From Gentiana macrophylla (lineage: Eukaryota; Streptophyta; Magnoliopsida; Gentianales; Gentianaceae): 64,000 nucleotides of DNA. The stretch is taken from NCBI GenBank assembly GCA_026214975.1, contig CM047809.1, forward strand, positions 26,487,375 to 26,551,374, given 5' to 3'. The translations under genes and the position numbers were made by a program. The notes beneath the pieces were generated by a model. It had not been told where the DNA came from. It ran no database searches and was given only the letters and a program-made list of their open reading frames with translations. Shown here piece after piece: positions 1-12,707 of the stretch (positions are counted from its first letter, which is position 1; every line of letters starts with the position of its first letter).

Positions 1-1960
1 GGTGAAGCCATGCCATAACACCGGGGTCAATAAGGCTTTCAGGGCCCTAGAAAATTGATCTGACTTGTACTCATGGATAGTTTGAGCATTCCGAGCCAGA
101 ATAGAAGCTTCAAGTGCATCTCTTTCAGCCCAGAGTTTGTCTAAGGCCTGCCCAGCTTAGAATTCTCTTTAGAATACTTATCACAAGCTGCCTGAAGCTC
201 AACAGCCCACTGGTCATGGACTCTCTTCAGCTCAGCCTCATGAGCTCGGACCTGCTTCTTCAGGGCCTTGTTTTCCTCATCTTTGGCCTTGGCAGAGTCC
301 TTGTGTTTCTGCCAGCTAGCCTTTAACTTAGTTATGGTGGTCTTCAGGGCCTTTTTGCTAGCCGAGGACTCAGCGAGCCTTTTCAGGAACTCTTGCCCAA
401 TTTGGGCACCCTACAGAAGTGATATGCGCGTCAGAAGAAAGGTAGATCATATATGAAAGAAGAAGACAAAAAAAAGAGAGAATCACTTACAACAGCGGCC
501 AGTTCATGGTCAGATAGCTCAGATAGGCGCCCATGACCTGCGGGAACTCCCTCTTAAGTAGTATCACCATCAGTAGGATGGGACTCGGATCTCCTCCTCT
601 TGGACCTACCTCATTGAATATTCTCAGTAATAGTAACACGACCCCTCATCTAGAGTCTGGATTCCTTCTCCTCTTCCTCCTCCATCTGCTCGATTTCTTC
701 CAGCTCCAAAAGGTCGACTCCTTCTTGTACATGATGGGAAGAAGACCCGAGAACATCTTTAGGATGCTCAGATAAGCTCTGAGCTGTAGAAGGGTCCAGA
801 GAGTACCCACAACCCTAGTAGCAGGAAGCTCAACGCTTTCCGTAATTTCTGACCCCTGATCAGGCTCGATCTGGCCACCATCGGGGCCTCCTCCTCAACA
901 GCTTCAGCTAAGAGCTCAGCGAATCCAGACACTACACAGGACATAACAAAACAAGGTCAGCACAGATACAAACACATTAGAATATAAGAAGGATAGATAC
1001 AACAAGAGAATCCTACAAATATTTTAATCGACTTCATCCATCTCCACATAAGAGTCCGGACCAGTAGTGGATAACTAAGCAATGTCAATCAACTCAGAAG
1101 AATACTTTCTTAACCCAAGAATGATGCCACACCCTTGAATGTCCTTCAACAATTCTTGTCAACATCAGTAGGCTGGACGTCACTACCCAGGTCGGCAGTG
1201 TTCCACCAGTCCAGGTTAATCACCACCTCAGGATGGATAAAGAATAAGCGGTGTCTCCAATCCCAGTAGGAAGACTCTCCCTTACTAAGAATGGGGATAT
1301 CATTCCTAAAGTCTCCCCGACGAGGGAAGCAGCACAACCCGTGGGAATCCTTCACCAGTTTACACTAATTGAATGTCCTGAAGTACCTCACCGTAAATGG
1401 ATACAGACACATCGGCACCAGATTGCGAAGCCCATGATAGCTCACACACCATAGGAGGCAACTTAGGCAATCCCTAGCCTATAGTGCTCCAAGATGGTCA
1501 AGAGGGTAGGACAGAATGGGACCCTCAAGACACAGTCGAGTTGCTCCTTTTAAATAGCTAGCGCAATACCCAGGTGAGGGTTGGTAGGCATACGTTCTAG
1601 GGGCAAGAAGTTAAGGGTCATACCGACTAATATTAATCTCATACTTCTTACAGAGAGAGATTATACCGTTTTGGGTCAACATGGTGTCAATGCCATGACA
1701 AACTACCTGAGATCTCAAAGCCATATGAGCTTTTAAGGTCAAAATGAATGGAGAAGTCCCTGAAGAAGCATGGGGAGAAGAGAGTGAAGGATCAAATAGG
1801 GGGGCTAGAACTAGATGCTCGAAACCTCTTTGATTTATAAAGGCAAGTGAACAAGGTTCTCAGAAGTAACCTTAAAGTTGGAAGTTTCACTATCCGATTC
1901 CGACACAGACTCAAATAAGGCTTCAATAGAGCTATTAGTGAGAATAATAGGTTCACTCAT
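1..1960 (-). pseudogene. Antisense ORF of a Tat-like gypsy element (putative gypsy-type transposon domain), 3' part outside window
   Basis: Read on the minus strand, it starts with MSEPIILTNSSIEALFES at 1960. A decayed middle (about 1600-1140) has the pattern of the plant 'putative gypsy type transposon' domain (Pfam Transposase_28): PILSYPLDHLGA, then a region ending in KGESSYWDWRHRLFFIHPE. The C-terminal part (470 to 1) is a long charged coiled coil (KKALKTTITKLKASWQK; ALDKLWAERDALEASI). Stops and frame changes break the reading, so the protein is not intact. A clean GT-AG intron lies at 490-411. The ORF runs opposite to the LTR at 2320-2969. Tat-lineage gypsy elements (Retand, Grande) are known to carry antisense ORFs upstream of the 3' LTR, and this arrangement fits. 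The protein's function is unknown. The domain match is from memory of the family pattern. Confidence 0.6.
411..490 (-). other. Probable spliceosomal intron in the antisense ORF
   Basis: On the minus strand the donor is GTAAGTG just after a codon string reading SDHELAAV. The acceptor is a pyrimidine-rich stretch ending CTTCTGTAG. Joining the exons keeps the frame and gives ELAAVGAQIGQEFLKRL, which continues straight into the coiled coil. Unspliced, the 80-bp interval is not coding-like. This is sequence evidence only; no transcript was seen. Confidence 0.6.
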
Positions 1961-2319
1961 TAACAAAATGCAGTACAATGGAAAGAGTGCAAAGCGCTAA
2001 CTTGTGCAAGAAGAGGTTGAATAATGGAATGGCAACCGGCAGGCTTCGATCTCGGGCATAATAACGAAATGGTTGTAATGTATGAAAAGATGTGGTGTGA
2101 CTGGAAGGGTTATAAGTCCCAAAAAAGGTCTAGGGAAGAGGTCCCATCATCAAGACGTATGTAGAAATGCCTCGTTTCTCGGGTCCGTCATAACAGAGTC
2201 TAAACGGTAACTCTGCCACGTGGCGGGGCAAACCCTGATGATTTTGACAAGTCTAAAAAGGACAAGCTGAGCTCCACCCAAATCAGACCTGCTCCTCTCT
2301 AGAGAGATTGGGCAGATCT

Positions 2320-2969
2320 GGGGGGCTTACGACGAGGGTCGGATCATCCATTGCCACGTGTCATTCAAAGTATGGCTGCATAATAAATAAGGAGAGAGAA
2401 GATTAATAAGTATAAAGGCCAGGGCACCCACATCAATCGGTAGATCAGACCGAATCCCCCGGTGAGAGGTCTGGCCAATCCTTTCCAACAGACCACCGCA
2501 GGCCGTCTCGGTCCCAACGGAAGTCAGGTAATATAACTCAGGTCGAAATGACCTGGGCAGCTCACCGCAGGACGGTTAGAGCTCCCCTTATCTGGTATTG
2601 AAACATGTGCCTATATAATAGGATAAACGTGGGAAGAATCCCTTGATAGTGGGACGTTGATCCTGTCATTTAAACATAATCATAATTATCCCTAAGTCAA
2701 AGGGATTGGTTCGACATAATCCTTAAGGGTTAAGAAATTAACCTTAATACTTGTAGAACAAGAATTAGGCGAGACTCCTCCTATATAATTAATCCCTAAG
2801 GAACTACGCGAGACTTGATTCCAATTACACACATTGGATACGTAGGCAACTTGAGAGAAATAACTCTCAGTCCTCGTAAAAAATAAACACAAGTTACTAC
2901 CCCCGTTGCTCCTTGTTTTTGGAGTTAATTTTGCCCGGATTATTGAATAGACGAGATCTAACATTGTCA
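2320..2969 (+). repeat. 3' LTR of a Tat-like Ty3/gypsy element (start approximate)
   Basis: A G-run (CTGGGGGG) near 2312-2320 is a plausible polypurine tract. TATA-like sequence CCTATATAATAGG lies near 2610. The stretch 2798-2860 shares the words ACTTGATTCC and GGATACGTAGGCAAC with 60338-60400. Both copies are followed by similar ends (CATTGTCA at 2969; CATCGTCA at 60498), so I place the LTR end at 2969. The start is not fixed by a TSD. Confidence 0.5.
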
Positions 2970-3317
2970 TCTAGCATGCCCCGACAAGTTTAATATTGCA
3001 AAGATTTTGCGAAATAAAAGAGAGGCAATTTTCTCAGAAAAAACAAAAAAAAAAGCAATTCAAAGAGTTTTGTGTACTTTTCATGTAATTATTCATAAAC
3101 TTTCAGGAAGTCTCAGAGACTAAATAATAATTCTATAATTTCTTGAGTAGCAAGAGTTATGACATGTTTGTTATGCACAAATGGAATGAAATAAAATAAT
3201 AGAAATAGAATTGAATGGAATGAAATGAAATAAATTCATTCTATTATGTGTAAGTAATATGGAAGAATGGATTGAAATAAATTATATAAAAGGTGACACA
3301 TTGATGGATGAGTAGGG
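2970..3317. other. AT-rich spacer
   Basis: A-rich stretches and degenerate GGAATGAAAT-type repeats (about 3180-3270). No ORF, RNA gene or clear element end is seen. Confidence 0.5.
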
Positions 3318-3724
3318 CAGGGTACCTTACACACCACACCACACCACCCTACCTTACCTTACCTACCACCTCACCATATCCTACAATACCTTACCATACC
3401 CACCACCCCACCCTACCCTACCGTACCCTACCCACCATCTCATCCTACCCTACCTTACCCACCACACCACCCTACCCGCCTACCCTGGCTTACCCCTCAC
3501 CCCACCCTATCCTATCCTAACCTACTATACCTTACCCTACCCTACATACCTTACCTACCACCACCATCTACCTTACCCAACCCAACCCACCACTCCACCA
3601 TTCCCTACCTTACCCACCACCCACCCTACCATACCTTACACACAGACCGATCTTACCCTACCTTACCCACCACCCCATTCTACTCTACCCTATCCTATCC
3701 ACCACCCACCCTATCCTACCCCAC
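3318..3724. repeat. CCTACC/TTACC low-complexity pyrimidine-rich tract
   Basis: About 400 bp of degenerate CCTACC, CTTACC and CCACC words, almost devoid of G. The open frame across it (poly-Thr/Pro/Tyr) is a composition artefact. The words differ from the plant telomere repeat CCCTAAA. The tract ends abruptly where the LTR-like sequence at 3725 begins. Confidence 0.85.
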
Positions 3725-5060
<1,336 letters not shown>

Positions 5061-5061
5061 A

Positions 5062-6703
5062 TGTGTAAGTCGCTTATACTAGCAAGAGGACTAGGTAAAT
5101 AGTAGTATAGCAAGGCGAGTCAATGTCGATACCACATAGACTATTATTTAATTATGTCAAACACAACCACAATTTATAGGTCAACCAAAAGGGTGGTCTT
5201 TGACCAACATAAAGGAAAAGTAAATAAAAGAGATGCAAATAAACCAATAGTCAATCATATATTGAAAAGGCATTAACCAAACTATACCCATAATTACATC
5301 TGATCCGTATTATATGTGCAATTAACTATGGGTGCAGTCTCCTAACATTGTTTACTTCTATTGTCTACGTGCAGTTAACCTCCTTACTTGGTTGTATTAA
5401 CCCACATGCAATAAGTTCTAGAAAGTTCCAGCTCAAGACCGAAAACCTCCCTAGGCAGCTATCGACAATGACTATCATGTTCCTAAAGATTAATCCATAT
5501 TATGTCCAAACTAACACTTCACTAATAGTCCTTCCGGTTAATTTACGATGTACTAAAAGTATATTGGCCAGATCTAACCTATCGTTTATTAAACTTGTTG
5601 ATCAACGTAGCTAACGCCGAACCACAGAATTAGGGTTTACTAGGTGTCTCGATTCGGTGATATACACCGTCTCCTAATTGAGAGAACAACAACCCATAAT
5701 TTTGCATTTTAACATTAACGAATCGAATAATAAAGATTAAGGTTCATTTAATTAATTCATAGTTGATTAAATGCAAGCATAGTCTAGATCTATCACGAGA
5801 ACAATCATGAATCTAAGATACAAAATAAAATATTGGAATAGATCTTACCCATAACGAAGAACGATTCTACTCCTTAATTCTCTCTCTCTCCTGAGATTCG
5901 AATCGATCATCGTAAACCAAGCACAATTCAATAATGAAAAAATCATGGCTTATTTGCAAGAGAAGAAAAGAAAAAAAAAACTGCATTCCCCAAAACATTG
6001 TATCTAATTGATAGATTAATGAATAATAAGATGATGGATGGTTGAAGGAATTGATAATGAATACAAATTCGCAGCCCTGATGCCTTTTATATAATGTATA
6101 AACATGCGTAAGGGAAAACCTTATCATTGGAGGACAAGAAAACGCGTTTCTGGCCCGTTTCGCTGGGCTCGCCTATTCGAGAGTGGGCCTCGCCGAGTCG
6201 AGCTTCCTGGGCCGCATAGCTTTGGTTTTTGGACCATAACTTGACCTACATAACTCCGATTTAGGTGATTCAAACTGAGTTGGAATCCTCGTTTAAAGCC
6301 CTACGACTTTCATGCAGAAGTACAAGCCCAATTCATCTTGTAAAGCTTTGGAAAAAGTGTTGCAAGATCACCAATCAGGTTCTCGGTCCAATCTCCGCTC
6401 GAAACACTTCACCTTCAGCTCCATTTACTTCTTTGTCAATTGAACTTATATTCAGCCCAAATTCTATTCCAAACGCTTGTTCATCAGTCAATAAAACCAT
6501 AACACACATAGTAGCTTCTATTGCCAGTAAATAATGCATAAAATATACTGTTAATACGCATAATACCAATTTAGTCACAGTGGACGTGAATTAATGACAT
6601 TTAGCTAATTAACCCATTATTTCATACATATTATCACCATTGAGAACACAAATCCAGGGTGAGTTGATCGTAAAATATGATACCAAGTTGACCGTCATCA
6701 ACA
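5062..6703 (-). repeat. Gypsy-type LTR, minus orientation
   Basis: On the minus strand it begins TGTTGATGACGGTC directly after a purine-rich TGTGGCGG stretch (polypurine-tract-like), and ends near 5062 in ...ACA. Layout and size (about 1.64 kb) resemble the better-defined LTR at 45577-47162: a GC-rich block of short repeated words (6150-6230) and a similar opening near 5080-5140. No TSD was found. The sequence beyond 6703 would be internal to the element. No intact ORF. Confidence 0.45.
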
Positions 6704-7140
6704 ACCGCCACATAGTGCGACACTTAATAAAGTAAGTGTGTTAGTCTAACGTACGCATTCTCTAATACACGTCCACGTACAGTGCAAGTGTTCCCACACT
6801 TTGATAGACGAGATCTATCCCTATCTTCATAAAATATAAGACATATAATACGTGCTAGTCTAAAAATACTATTAATGTCCCATTTAATAGCACATACAAC
6901 TAGAACATTTGATACGAATCGGGAACAAAGATATCCAAGGACATTCTAAAGGGAATCGATAACGAGTTCGAAACAATGATCTTAGATAATCAAATCTAAG
7001 AAACTGGCGCAAGAACGCCACAACGCATGCTCAAGGCGCTGATAAGTTCTTAAAGGGTGAAACTCTACAATGAAAATATCTTCACTCGCAAGGATAAAAC
7101 AAGTCAAAGACGTTTGGGTTTGAATTTTGAATATGGCCGT

Positions 7141-7932
7141 TGTTAGATTTTCCTGATTGTTCCTCTGAAATTCTCTACCACGTAGATTATGTCAGATGTC
7201 AGTGTCCTCCTAACATGACGGTCTGTAAACCAATGAAAATGCTCCATTTTATTGGCTCTGAAATCTTGATAATAACTCTTAAATCTTCACTATTGATTGA
7301 CTGATTGGTCCAACGCTTGATAACCATTCTTATCTTTTAGTAGCTTCCAGAATAATCCTTAAATCAGATTAAAACATTTGTACATACTCAGCTGATGTCT
7401 TGTATATTGGTCAGCTGAGTAGCACCGTAGGTTAGCTGAACTAATGGTCTGTTGTGTTCTTGACTGAACACTTTAGTTGACTATTTCTCATATAACCTTT
7501 AATTTATGAGGTTAGAGTATACTATTTAAAACATAACTAAGTCTCATTCATCACATTTCCTTTTTGGAACTTAGACCTTCAATACAAGGTATATAAAATC
7601 AGTTTAGACCATCATAGACTTACCTATTAAGTCTGACCCCATATACTTGGCTTTTAAGTATTCAATACTGAGTTTGAAACCTCATCATTCAGTCATCATT
7701 CATCGAATCAAAACCTCGACCTTGAAAGACAACAGTCCTGAGCAGATCTCTTGAGTTCTAAACTTAGATCGGTTTCTTTGAGCTAGTCAGCTGTCCACTT
7801 ACAGTGCTTGTTTGATCAAACATATACAAGGATCAAACTCTAGTAAACCTATACATTAAATCTAGAAATCTTTTTCCTTGTCCACTAACAGCTAGTCTGA
7901 CACTCATCATTAAAATTAAATTATTTCTGACA
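7141..7932. repeat. LTR (solo LTR candidate) inserted in gypsy pol
   Basis: Begins TGTTAGATTTTCC and ends TTTCTGACA, so it has TG...CA ends in either direction. It sits exactly between two halves of the integrase motif 'EYG | VSKG'. It holds repeated CAGCTGA-type words and no ORF. The 5-bp flanks (GCCGT and GTATC) do not match, so insertion followed by rearrangement is possible. Confidence 0.5.
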
Positions 7933-8367
7933 GTATCTAAAGGCGCCTCCAATGAGAGGAGCAAGATGGTTTGGGAAGACATACACGTTAAGCCCTAGAT
8001 ATGAAGGCCCTTACGTGATCTTGGCTAATGTCGGACCTTTAGCTTATCCGTTTTGAGTTACTGGGATCTCTTCATGAGTGCATAACGTCTTTCATGTGTC
8101 AATGATAAGGAAATGCTTAACGGACATTGACGTGGAAGCAAGCATTGACTTTGAAATGGTTGAAGCGAACTTGACCTACGCAGAAGAATCGCTTGCACCT
8201 TGGTACGGAATATGAAGAAAGTCATTAATGAAGAAATACAACTAGTATTGGTTCGGTGGAGCAATCACACACCCCAGAGGCGACATAAGAGTTAGAAGAC
8301 GAGACATTTTGCGAAGTTCTAGAGTTCGATTACCCACCAGGCATATTCAGTTTTGAGGACGAAACTT

Positions 8368-8379
8368 GTTTTAAGGGGA
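8368..8379 (+). other. Polypurine tract
   Basis: TTTTAAGGGGA immediately before the TGTAACACCCC LTR start. This is the standard plus-strand priming site of a gypsy element. Confidence 0.75.
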
Positions 8380-10160
8380 TGTAACACCCCAAATTTTTAG
8401 TAAGGGTAAAATAATAATGGTGTATTTACTATGACCTAATTATTATTTATCTTGTTTATTAGTTAAAAAGATTATGGGAAATTATTTTAAGGAAAATTCT
8501 TATTATTTATCCTATAAATAAATTCTCCCTAATAAAGATATATCATCGGCGAAGAAAAATGCGACGGGGAGGCGATGCAAGATGCCTGGAAGAGGAGAAA
8601 AGGAATCTTCAATCGCGCGGCTAATCCATTAGAATTTTAGGCAGAAGACGGAAATAATCGTCTCATCGAAACGAACGTTTACACACTAACTATTCTCAAA
8701 TTCGTAACTTTTCAGTTTATCCCTAGTTTAGAATTTTAATCGTTTTGATAAATTTTTGGGGTTTTGGTAGGGACATAGCATATGGCTGCTACAATATATT
8801 GTCAATGGGACAACGAAAAGGAATTACAAGAAACAAAAATTTGGGTCAATATTTATATACATACGTATATGCTGGGATGCCCAAGAATATTAGGGAAAAA
8901 AATGGCATGATGGGTTTGTATATTAGAAATTATATAATAGTTGGTATATGCGTAAATGCTGTCTTTTGAAAAGCAAAGGTAATGGTTCGATCGGCTGGAA
9001 ACAAAATAAGAGTTTATAGTAAGAAGTAAATGAGTATGTATGTGACTCGTAAATAGTTTGGGCCGTATGCCTAAATTTAGGGAAAAGAATATCGATCGAT
9101 ATACCGTTCTTCATTATGAATCACGGATAAATTACAGGACCTTGAAAATTGATTTTAATAGAGATATTGCTGTCAACGTGGTGAAGAATCAGCTTCATAG
9201 AAGCATAGATGAGATAAAGGAGTGTTCTTAAGCAGATTTTTAGATGTTTATGCTATGGATTACTAATGTGAAATTGCAGGTTTTGGGTAGTAATAAGGTT
9301 GGTAATCATTGAATATGAAATTGAAACAAGGTGTAGCAGGTTGTTCGGGAGAGTATTAACGGACACCAACAGGGTTTGGCGTGCGCTAAGAGTAGGCTGT
9401 ATGACTCTGTTCACTCTTGGAGGACGCCAAGGAGGTTTGGCAGGCGCCAGGAGTGGGGCAGAACGGTATGTTATGTTGTGGGCAATGTTGGCGGGCGCCA
9501 ATGGGTCCTTGGTAGTCACCAAAGGTGTTTGTTCACGTTTTTTAGACAATTCCTTGAGTACAATTTCATTGATTGGTATGCATGCCTTTGAGGGCATTGT
9601 ATGTTAACTGACAATATCTAACTTCGACTTCTGGTAGCCTTGACTCAGCACCACAACGGAGACCCTTCACGGGGCGAAGGTGTGAGCACCGGAAGGCGTG
9701 TGTTTAGGCTTTGCAGGACGTTGACTTAGTAGTCAATGATCTTTTTACAACGTGTTAGGTAATGTAATTAAAATGTCTAGGACTACCTGTCCATAGGAAG
9801 TCTTTATGTGAATGAACCAGGTGATTAGATTTAAATTCGTAAATTACATATGTGTCTGCCTAAAAGCTAAAACATCCTTATCACTGGTGAGGCACGTCTA
9901 TTCTTCTTAGCATGGGACAATTACACTTCCACTTGAGGCTGTGTGTCATGGGATTCGTGTAACTCCCATATAGGGACCTAAGCCGGTGCCCTTGAGGTGC
10001 TTCCCGTGTTATGGTACAGTTTTTTGTCATTCGTAATGTCCTTTGATATTGATTTAACAAACCTTACTTGTGCAAGAATGTACTACGGAGCTAGTAGAGG
10101 GTGAGTGAGTGAATCTCTTCATCACAAAACAATGTTGTAGTGATTGTAGAAAGTATTCAT

Positions 10161-10241
<81 letters not shown>

Positions 10242-10500
10242 TATTATATCGCTTTTTTTATCCTCATCGAAGATTTAATGTATTTACCCCTTTCTTTACT
10301 GTCCCTACCCTTAGTGGTGGTGCGTTTGTAGAGTTGTTTTAGAAATCGGCGAGCCGAGTGGCCAGGAGATGATGCGGATGAAGTCTGATGTTCTTTTTCC
10401 ACTTTAATTTGGGTATAGATTCTTTTATCCTTTGTAACGATAGAAATCAATGAGTTGAGTTTATAGTTATTAAGATGTAACTTTGACAAATAAATAAGAG
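8380..10500 (+). repeat. 3' LTR of a Del/Tekay-like gypsy element (end approximate)
   Basis: Starts TGTAACACCCC, the hallmark start of Del/Tekay-type LTRs, right after the polypurine tract. It contains short GC-rich repeated words (GGCG-CGCCA types at 9380-9520) and a (TA)n run. The 3' end is uncertain because a MITE-like sequence (CAAAGTATCACGACA) starts near 10505. Open frames here, including the pair near 9253-9607, are chance ORFs inside the LTR. Confidence 0.65.
10164..10237. repeat. (TA)n microsatellite
   Basis: About 74 bp of TA dinucleotides inside the LTR. Confidence 0.95.
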
Positions 10501-10841
10501 AATTGTTTCTGTCATAACAAAGTATCACGACAACTGAGATCAATTTAAATGAATAGGTCCACAGTATAATCCATCAATTTGTTGCGTCAATTTCATTATG
10601 CCACCATCATTGCTCAATATATAAATGATTGCATCTTCGGACGCAAAACGTAAGTTACGCATGTCGGAGACGTAAATTCTTAAACCACGTAATGTGTAAG
10701 TGATATTATATAGATGTGGACAAGAGAATATCTAATTGGCGGTGTTATAAATCAATTCAGCACTTTGCAAAATTTCTTCAAAAAGTAGCCGTCATATTGA
10801 ATCCACAATATGAAACAAATACATGCATACTATTTCCATCT

Positions 10842-10879
<38 letters not shown>

Positions 10880-11275
10880 TATTTTTAACCATCTTATATG
10901 TTTTTCCCATCAAAAGTTTGTATTAGCATTTATAGTTTTACGGCAAAATGGTGATAATAAAATTCAAAACACATTTTTTGCAACATTAATGCTGATGTGA
11001 CAACTTTTAATTTATATGTGTCCCATAATGATTAATAATATAAAAATATTTTGTGTCAATTTTTTGTGTAACAAACATATATTTTTAATTTTCTATACGC
11101 TAGTACTCGCTCTCTAAAAAAATATTGGTAGTTTTAAACACCCTTATAAAGATTAAAAAAATGGTAGAGTGTTTTAAATTTTAAGAACAAAACTTAAAAG
11201 TAGTCGTAAAATATATATATCATTAATTAAACAATAGTAGAGTAGTGAAAAATATTTTGGTTCACAATAAACGGA

Positions 11276-11419
11276 AATGTCAGTTTCACAACAAAATTAT
11301 CCCAACGTATTTATTAATCATCGATCATTGTTAGAAGTCATATATATTGATTGATATGTTTCACACCATAATCAATGGTGTGAAATTGTGATGTGAAAAT
11401 TTGTTGTAGAAGTAACATT
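11276..11419. mobile_element. Small MITE with AATGT...ACAACAAA inverted ends
   Basis: The left end (AATGTCAGTTTCACAACAAA) and the reverse complement of the right end (AATGTTACTTCTACAACAAA) match over about 30 bp with mismatches. About 144 bp, no coding capacity. Related sequences occur near 10505, 11487 and 35941. Confidence 0.5.
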
Positions 11420-11486
11420 ACTTTATAATAAAATATAGGTAGGATAAAAAAAAATATAATAAATGTTCAACTAACAAATATATGAA

Positions 11487-11692
11487 AATGTTTCTGGCAC
11501 AACAATTTATACACATAGAAAAAAGGTCAAAACACACTTTACAAAATCATCACGACAAAGTGTAAAATAGAATTAATTTTGTTCCAATGGATTTGACGTG
11601 GGACATATCGATTCATTTGGGTAATAAGAATCAATGATATAAAAATGTGTTTTAACACTTTGTTGTGCACATTTTGTTGTTCTACAAACATT
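11487..11692. mobile_element. Second MITE of the AATGTTT...ACAACAAA family
   Basis: Left end AATGTTTCTGGCACAACAA; reverse complement of the right end AATGTTTGTAGAACAACAA. About 206 bp, AT-rich, non-coding. No TSD is certain. Confidence 0.45.
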
Positions 11693-12049
11693 TCTCGTGA
11701 TTTTTATAGGACACTTATTAATGAAAATTTCTACATCACAATCAATGGTTCAAAAATGTGTTGTGCAATTTGTTGTGTTGATTTTGCTGGGACGCAATTT
11801 CTACTCTGATTATAAAATAACTTATATCATTGAATATACACAAAGAATTAAAACGACATATATTATATTATGTCATAGAAGGAGTACATACTAGTACCAA
11901 TAAACCATAAATTTAATTAGAAAGCGTTAGATTGCATAACATTAAAATAATTACCATGAATTTGTTTGCCAAGTACCCTTTGTTCATTAGGGTAAAAACA
12001 GCATCAATAATTAATACTACATGAAGATATAATTAATTAATGAAAATCC

Positions 12050-12532
12050 TCACAGCCTGAGCGTCAAATCCAACCGCGGGTTGAAATCATCCTCAATGGC
12101 TTCAGATGATCTGTACCCTTCATTCCAATACTTCTCACCTCTCCCATTAGCCGCCTCGCCGGAGATTTGGCCGTACACGTTGCGGTGTTCCACTTGAAGA
12201 TAATCAGAACTCGATCCAGACCGTTGATTATTACTACTACTCCCAGATTCACCACGAGGCCGAGCAGATGAGGAATTCATCTCTCGGCTTTTCTTGGCTA
12301 AGGTTCTTTCGAGTTTATGAGCGTTTTGATGGCCACCGAGTGCTTGTGAACTGTAGAACTTTCTCTGGCAGTAGTTGCAAGAAAACACTCGGGGCTCGCC
12401 TGCAGCAGGAGTCGCGGGAGATGAAGGAGAAGAAGAAGAAGGAGATATCGATCGATCTAGTATTAGGTCTAGGGTTAGGTCATTATTGTTGGATAGATTA
12501 AGGTTTAAGGATGTGTTTTGCTTGTAGTTCAT
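12050..12532 (-). CDS. Single C2H2 zinc-finger transcription repressor (ZFP3/ZFP4-like, EAR motifs)
   Basis: A complete single-exon protein of 160 residues. One plant-type finger spans about residues 50-74: Cys52, Cys55, His68 and His72, with the invariant QALGGH motif inside a block reading CNYCQRKFYSSQALGGHQNA. This block is typical of the Arabidopsis ZFP1/3/4/6/7 group of nuclear DNA-binding regulators. The C-terminus is an EAR repression motif (LDLTLRL, 154-160), expected to recruit TOPLESS-type corepressors. A second LxLxL pattern lies at 9-13 (LNLNL) with another at 19-23 (LTLDL). The middle is Ser-rich and probably disordered. Length, single finger and lack of introns all fit the family. 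The start is the first ATG, preceded by pyrimidine-rich leader. A TATA-like box lies about 180 bp upstream. It is the only convincing host gene here and is not disrupted. The exact orthologue cannot be assigned. Confidence 0.92.
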   Translation of the reverse strand: MNYKQNTSLNLNLSNNNDLTLDLILDRSISPSSSSPSSPATPAAGEPRVFSCNYCQRKFYSSQALGGHQNAHKLERTLAKKSREMNSSSARPRGESGSSSNNQRSGSSSDYLQVEHRNVYGQISGEAANGRGEKYWNEGYRSSEAIEDDFNPRLDLTLRL

Positions 12533-12707
12533 TATGATGAGAGAGATAGAAAAATTTAGGTGTGTAAAGAGATGATGAAGTTAAGGTATAGGTTGAGAAT
12601 TTAAGGTGGTTTAAGTGAAAGAAAGAAAGAAATAGTTTGGTTTATGAAAATGACATAATAAGGTATAGGTTGAGAATGTGTGTGTAGATAACATGAAGAT
12701 TGTGAAG

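Larger units (their letters stand above)
7083..8379 (+). pseudogene. 3' end of Ty3/gypsy pol (integrase C-terminus), interrupted by an LTR
   Basis: Fragments match the end of chromovirus-type integrase in order: KDKTSQRRLGLNFEYG (7100-7140), then after an inserted LTR VSKGASNERSK, LSPRYEGPYVILANVGPLAY, VHNVFHVSMIRK, LTYAEESLAP and VLVRWSNHTP. Frames shift and stops intervene, so it is dead. The order equals the usual 'RRRPLEF-GD-VFLKVSP', 'LSPRYIGPYEIL', 'HNVFHVSMLRK' series. A TTGAGGACGAAACTTG run and a purine tract GGGGA precede the LTR at 8380. The 5' part of the element is not present. Confidence 0.75.
10501..12049. other. AT-rich intergenic DNA 3' of the zinc-finger gene
   Basis: Contains a poly-T run (about 10843-10874), the two small MITEs listed separately and partial copies of the same family near 10505 and 11700-11810. 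No gene is supported. Confidence 0.6.

Noticed and set aside
3308..3520. Thr/Pro/Tyr-rich open frame
   Set aside because: Translation of the CCTACC low-complexity tract, with no coding signature.
3318..3724. Interstitial telomere repeat
   Set aside because: The words are CCTACC/CTTACC, not CCCTAAA, and are not regular.
9253..9607. Overlapping open frames of about 100 codons on both strands
   Set aside because: They lie inside the gypsy LTR, in its GC-rich repeated-word cluster, and have no recognisable protein features.
10109..10342. Poly Ile-Tyr open frames
   Set aside because: Translation of the (TA)n run.
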